From Pirellulaceae bacterium (GTDB lineage Bacteria > Planctomycetota > Planctomycetia > Pirellulales > Pirellulaceae): a DNA stretch of 15,672 nucleotides. The position numbers were made by a program, and so were the translations under genes. This document shows positions 14,163 to 15,672 of this stretch, piece by piece (position 1 is the first letter of the stretch; each line of letters starts with the position of its first letter). The stretch covers positions 1 through 15,672 of the forward strand of contig JAKVBZ010000104.1 of the NCBI GenBank assembly GCA_022448645.1. The letters run 5' to 3'. Below the pieces are notes generated by a model. That model was not told where the DNA came from, did not search any database, and worked only from the letters and a program-made list of their open reading frames with translations.

Positions 14163-15672
14163 CTATCGAAATCGAAAACCGTACAGGTCCGCATCCTGCA
14201 CGAGGATGTAAAGCCGTACCATCTTGCCTTGCAACGATTCTAGATCACCTCCATTGAACTCAACGGTATGTTCGATACTGTTGACATGAACCGGTTGGCA
14301 GTCTTCGAGGGTCAACCCTTTTTCCAAATGGGTCTGTCCCTGACGATCACGGATCATATAGTTCGGCAAGATCGCAGCGGTGTCAAAGATCACCATTTTC
14401 TTGTCGATGCCCACACCAACCCGGACTTCACCGTGGCTGGCATCGACATTCAATTGAATCTTTTTGCCGGTCACTTCCATCGGTTGCGTGATCAGAATCT
14501 GCGGGGTATTCCCAGCTCTCAAACTGACATACCGGTTGTGTTTCTGCACATACAACGCCCCACTGTGCTTGGGATGACGGTTGTCCTTGTAATAATCAAA
14601 CGCCGAACCATGGTCTCCATTAATAACGGTGCAGTAAAACCAGTCTTCGTCCCCCATGCGCACCGGAGAACAGAAAATCCGGACTAATCGGTCATAACTG
14701 TCCGTCTCCTTTCCATGAGGAATCCATGCTTCCCGACTAACAGTTCGGTCCCAGGTAAAGCCACCATCACGACTGACTGCCACGCGGACCTCCATCGTAC
14801 CCTTCATAAAAACGTGTCCAATGACTTCTTGCGACAGCACCGCCATGTCCGGTCGCGTCTGATCGCCAATCAGCCATTCGGCAAACCCGAACACGACACC
14901 TTCAGTATGCATGGCGTGCATGCCGTAGATCTCATCAAAGAACCGCGGATCAGTACTATCCTGAGCGTCAGGATAAAACACTGGCTTGACTCTCCAGTTT
15001 TGCAAATCCGGAGTGGACCATCGTGCGACACAACGCGTCGGAGGATGGTTAGGACTTTGCCGCATGAAAACCCAGTCTTCATTCTGATCATCCCAGAAAT
15101 GCAGGCCTAACTTGTAACTTGGCTTTTTCCCCGCAGGTATTAACTTATCTCTCCAATCAGGATCGTTTTGCCAATCCGGCAGCTCAGATGCGAAGAACAA
15201 TTGCATCTTGTGCGAACGAGGATTCTCATCGCTGCTCAATCCAATGAGAAATCTCTTATTCGGGTCCGAAATATTTCCATATTTCCCCAAGTCGAATGGC
15301 GCACCACAAGGAAGAAGATTGTTTTCTGTACCATTCGGTCCGACCACCAAGCCCAAGACCGGTTTTTCCCAATGAATCCCGTCATCACTGATCGCATAAG
15401 CTGTTGTGTCCGCGGGAATCCCTTTGCCGTGCACGCGATAATAGCATTCCCAGCGTCCGTCGGCCCGTCGGTCAACGTACATCACCGACATCCCTTGCGT
15501 CTCCCACGGCTGATCTGGATGAATAACGACTCCACGAGGCTCGGGATGATGTAGAACACGGCGAAACCCCGTACTGCGTTCGATAATGTAGTCATCTAGA
15601 AACAGTTCCCAATTCGGCTCACTGTCTCCTGAACTCAGCGACGAATCGGCAACCGCAACGGGAGGAAAACCA
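14163..15672 (-). CDS. Secreted beta-propeller (GH32/GH43-like fold) plus beta-sandwich protein, 5' end missing
   Basis: The frame is open from the window edge to TAG at 14163-14165, about 502 residues; the first in-frame ATG inside (15491) is internal, because family-like sequence (ELFLDDYIIER, then RVLHHPEPRG and PDQPWETQG) continues upstream of it. The missing part should hold the signal peptide. The middle shows repeated propeller blades with Ser/Asp-Asp-Gly and Trp motifs (AISDDGIHWEKP, SRDGGFTWDRTV), as in five-bladed glycosidase propellers. The C-terminus, with LEDCQPV, EHTVEFNGG, DLESLQGKMVRL and QDADLYGFRF, is a beta-sandwich module common in planctomycete and verrucomicrobial secreted proteins. 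Carbohydrate binding or hydrolysis is likely, but catalytic residues cannot be assigned. It runs convergent to the EF-hand gene across a 213 bp gap (13950-14162) in which I see only weak dyads (such as 14014-14038) and no T-run terminator. Confidence 0.78.
   Translation of the reverse strand, partial: GFPPVAVADSSLSSGDSEPNWELFLDDYIIERSTGFRRVLHHPEPRGVVIHPDQPWETQGMSVMYVDRRADGRWECYYRVHGKGIPADTTAYAISDDGIHWEKPVLGLVVGPNGTENNLLPCGAPFDLGKYGNISDPNKRFLIGLSSDENPRSHKMQLFFASELPDWQNDPDWRDKLIPAGKKPSYKLGLHFWDDQNEDWVFMRQSPNHPPTRCVARWSTPDLQNWRVKPVFYPDAQDSTDPRFFDEIYGMHAMHTEGVVFGFAEWLIGDQTRPDMAVLSQEVIGHVFMKGTMEVRVAVSRDGGFTWDRTVSREAWIPHGKETDSYDRLVRIFCSPVRMGDEDWFYCTVINGDHGSAFDYYKDNRHPKHSGALYVQKHNRYVSLRAGNTPQILITQPMEVTGKKIQLNVDASHGEVRVGVGIDKKMVIFDTAAILPNYMIRDRQGQTHLEKGLTLEDCQPVHVNSIEHTVEFNGGDLESLQGKMVRLYILVQDADLYGFRFR

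Noticed and set aside
1..15672. CRISPR arrays, insertion sequences, tRNA or rRNA genes
   Set aside because: No regularly spaced repeats, transposase motifs, terminal repeats or tRNA T-loop/anticodon patterns were found on either strand.

Overview
The window looks like chromosomal DNA of a planctomycete, probably close to Pirellulaceae/Rhodopirellula. The basis is gene content: an ECF sigma factor translationally coupled to a very large membrane-anchored Ser/Thr kinase with TPRs, a secreted EF-hand protein, a Gfo/Idh/MocA dehydrogenase paired with a xylose-isomerase-like protein, a secreted beta-propeller protein of a type common in Planctomycetes, flagellar fliR-flhB and Kdo biosynthesis (kdsA). 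Base composition is moderate and Shine-Dalgarno sequences are often weak. This placement is an inference; no rRNA or marker search was possible.

Layout. Positions 1-1338 (+) hold the 3' end of fliR and a complete flhB, the membrane core of the flagellar type III export gate. Positions 1335-4900 (-) form a compact operon read leftwards: a YegS/DAGK-like lipid kinase, metal-dependent KDO-8-phosphate synthase (kdsA), and a transglutaminase-like/TPR lipoprotein coupled to kdsA by an ATGA overlap. An envelope role for the set is likely. Positions 4901-5459 are non-coding; they contain a plus-strand Rho-independent-type terminator although no plus-strand gene is visible there, so a small RNA is possible. 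Positions 5460-7306 (-) hold a Gfo/Idh/MocA dehydrogenase and a xylose-isomerase-like TIM-barrel protein, coupled by a TTGA overlap. Positions 7577-11253 (-) hold the ECF sigma factor and its coupled 1013-residue kinase. Positions 11254-12030 are a long non-coding divergent region with several short dyads and a good sigma70-type promoter facing right. Positions 12031-13949 (+) hold a thioredoxin-like gene containing an in-frame TGA and, after a short gap, a five-EF-hand secreted protein. Positions 14163-15672 (-) hold the 3' part of a secreted beta-propeller/beta-sandwich protein whose start lies beyond the window.

Most interesting point: the thioredoxin-like gene is split only by one in-frame TGA (12229-12231). 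The two halves are in the same frame and make one domain. A stem-loop with G-U in its apical loop lies 25 nt after the TGA, as expected for a bacterial SECIS element. I propose a selenoprotein (Sec at residue 67; nearest upstream Cys at 59) of a family I do not recognise as described. The competing explanation is a nonsense-mutated pseudogene or a base error. Secondary points are the FlhB autocleavage motif, which reads NPTE instead of NPTH, the orphan plus-strand terminator, and the promoter/operator-like dyad upstream of the candidate selenoprotein gene.
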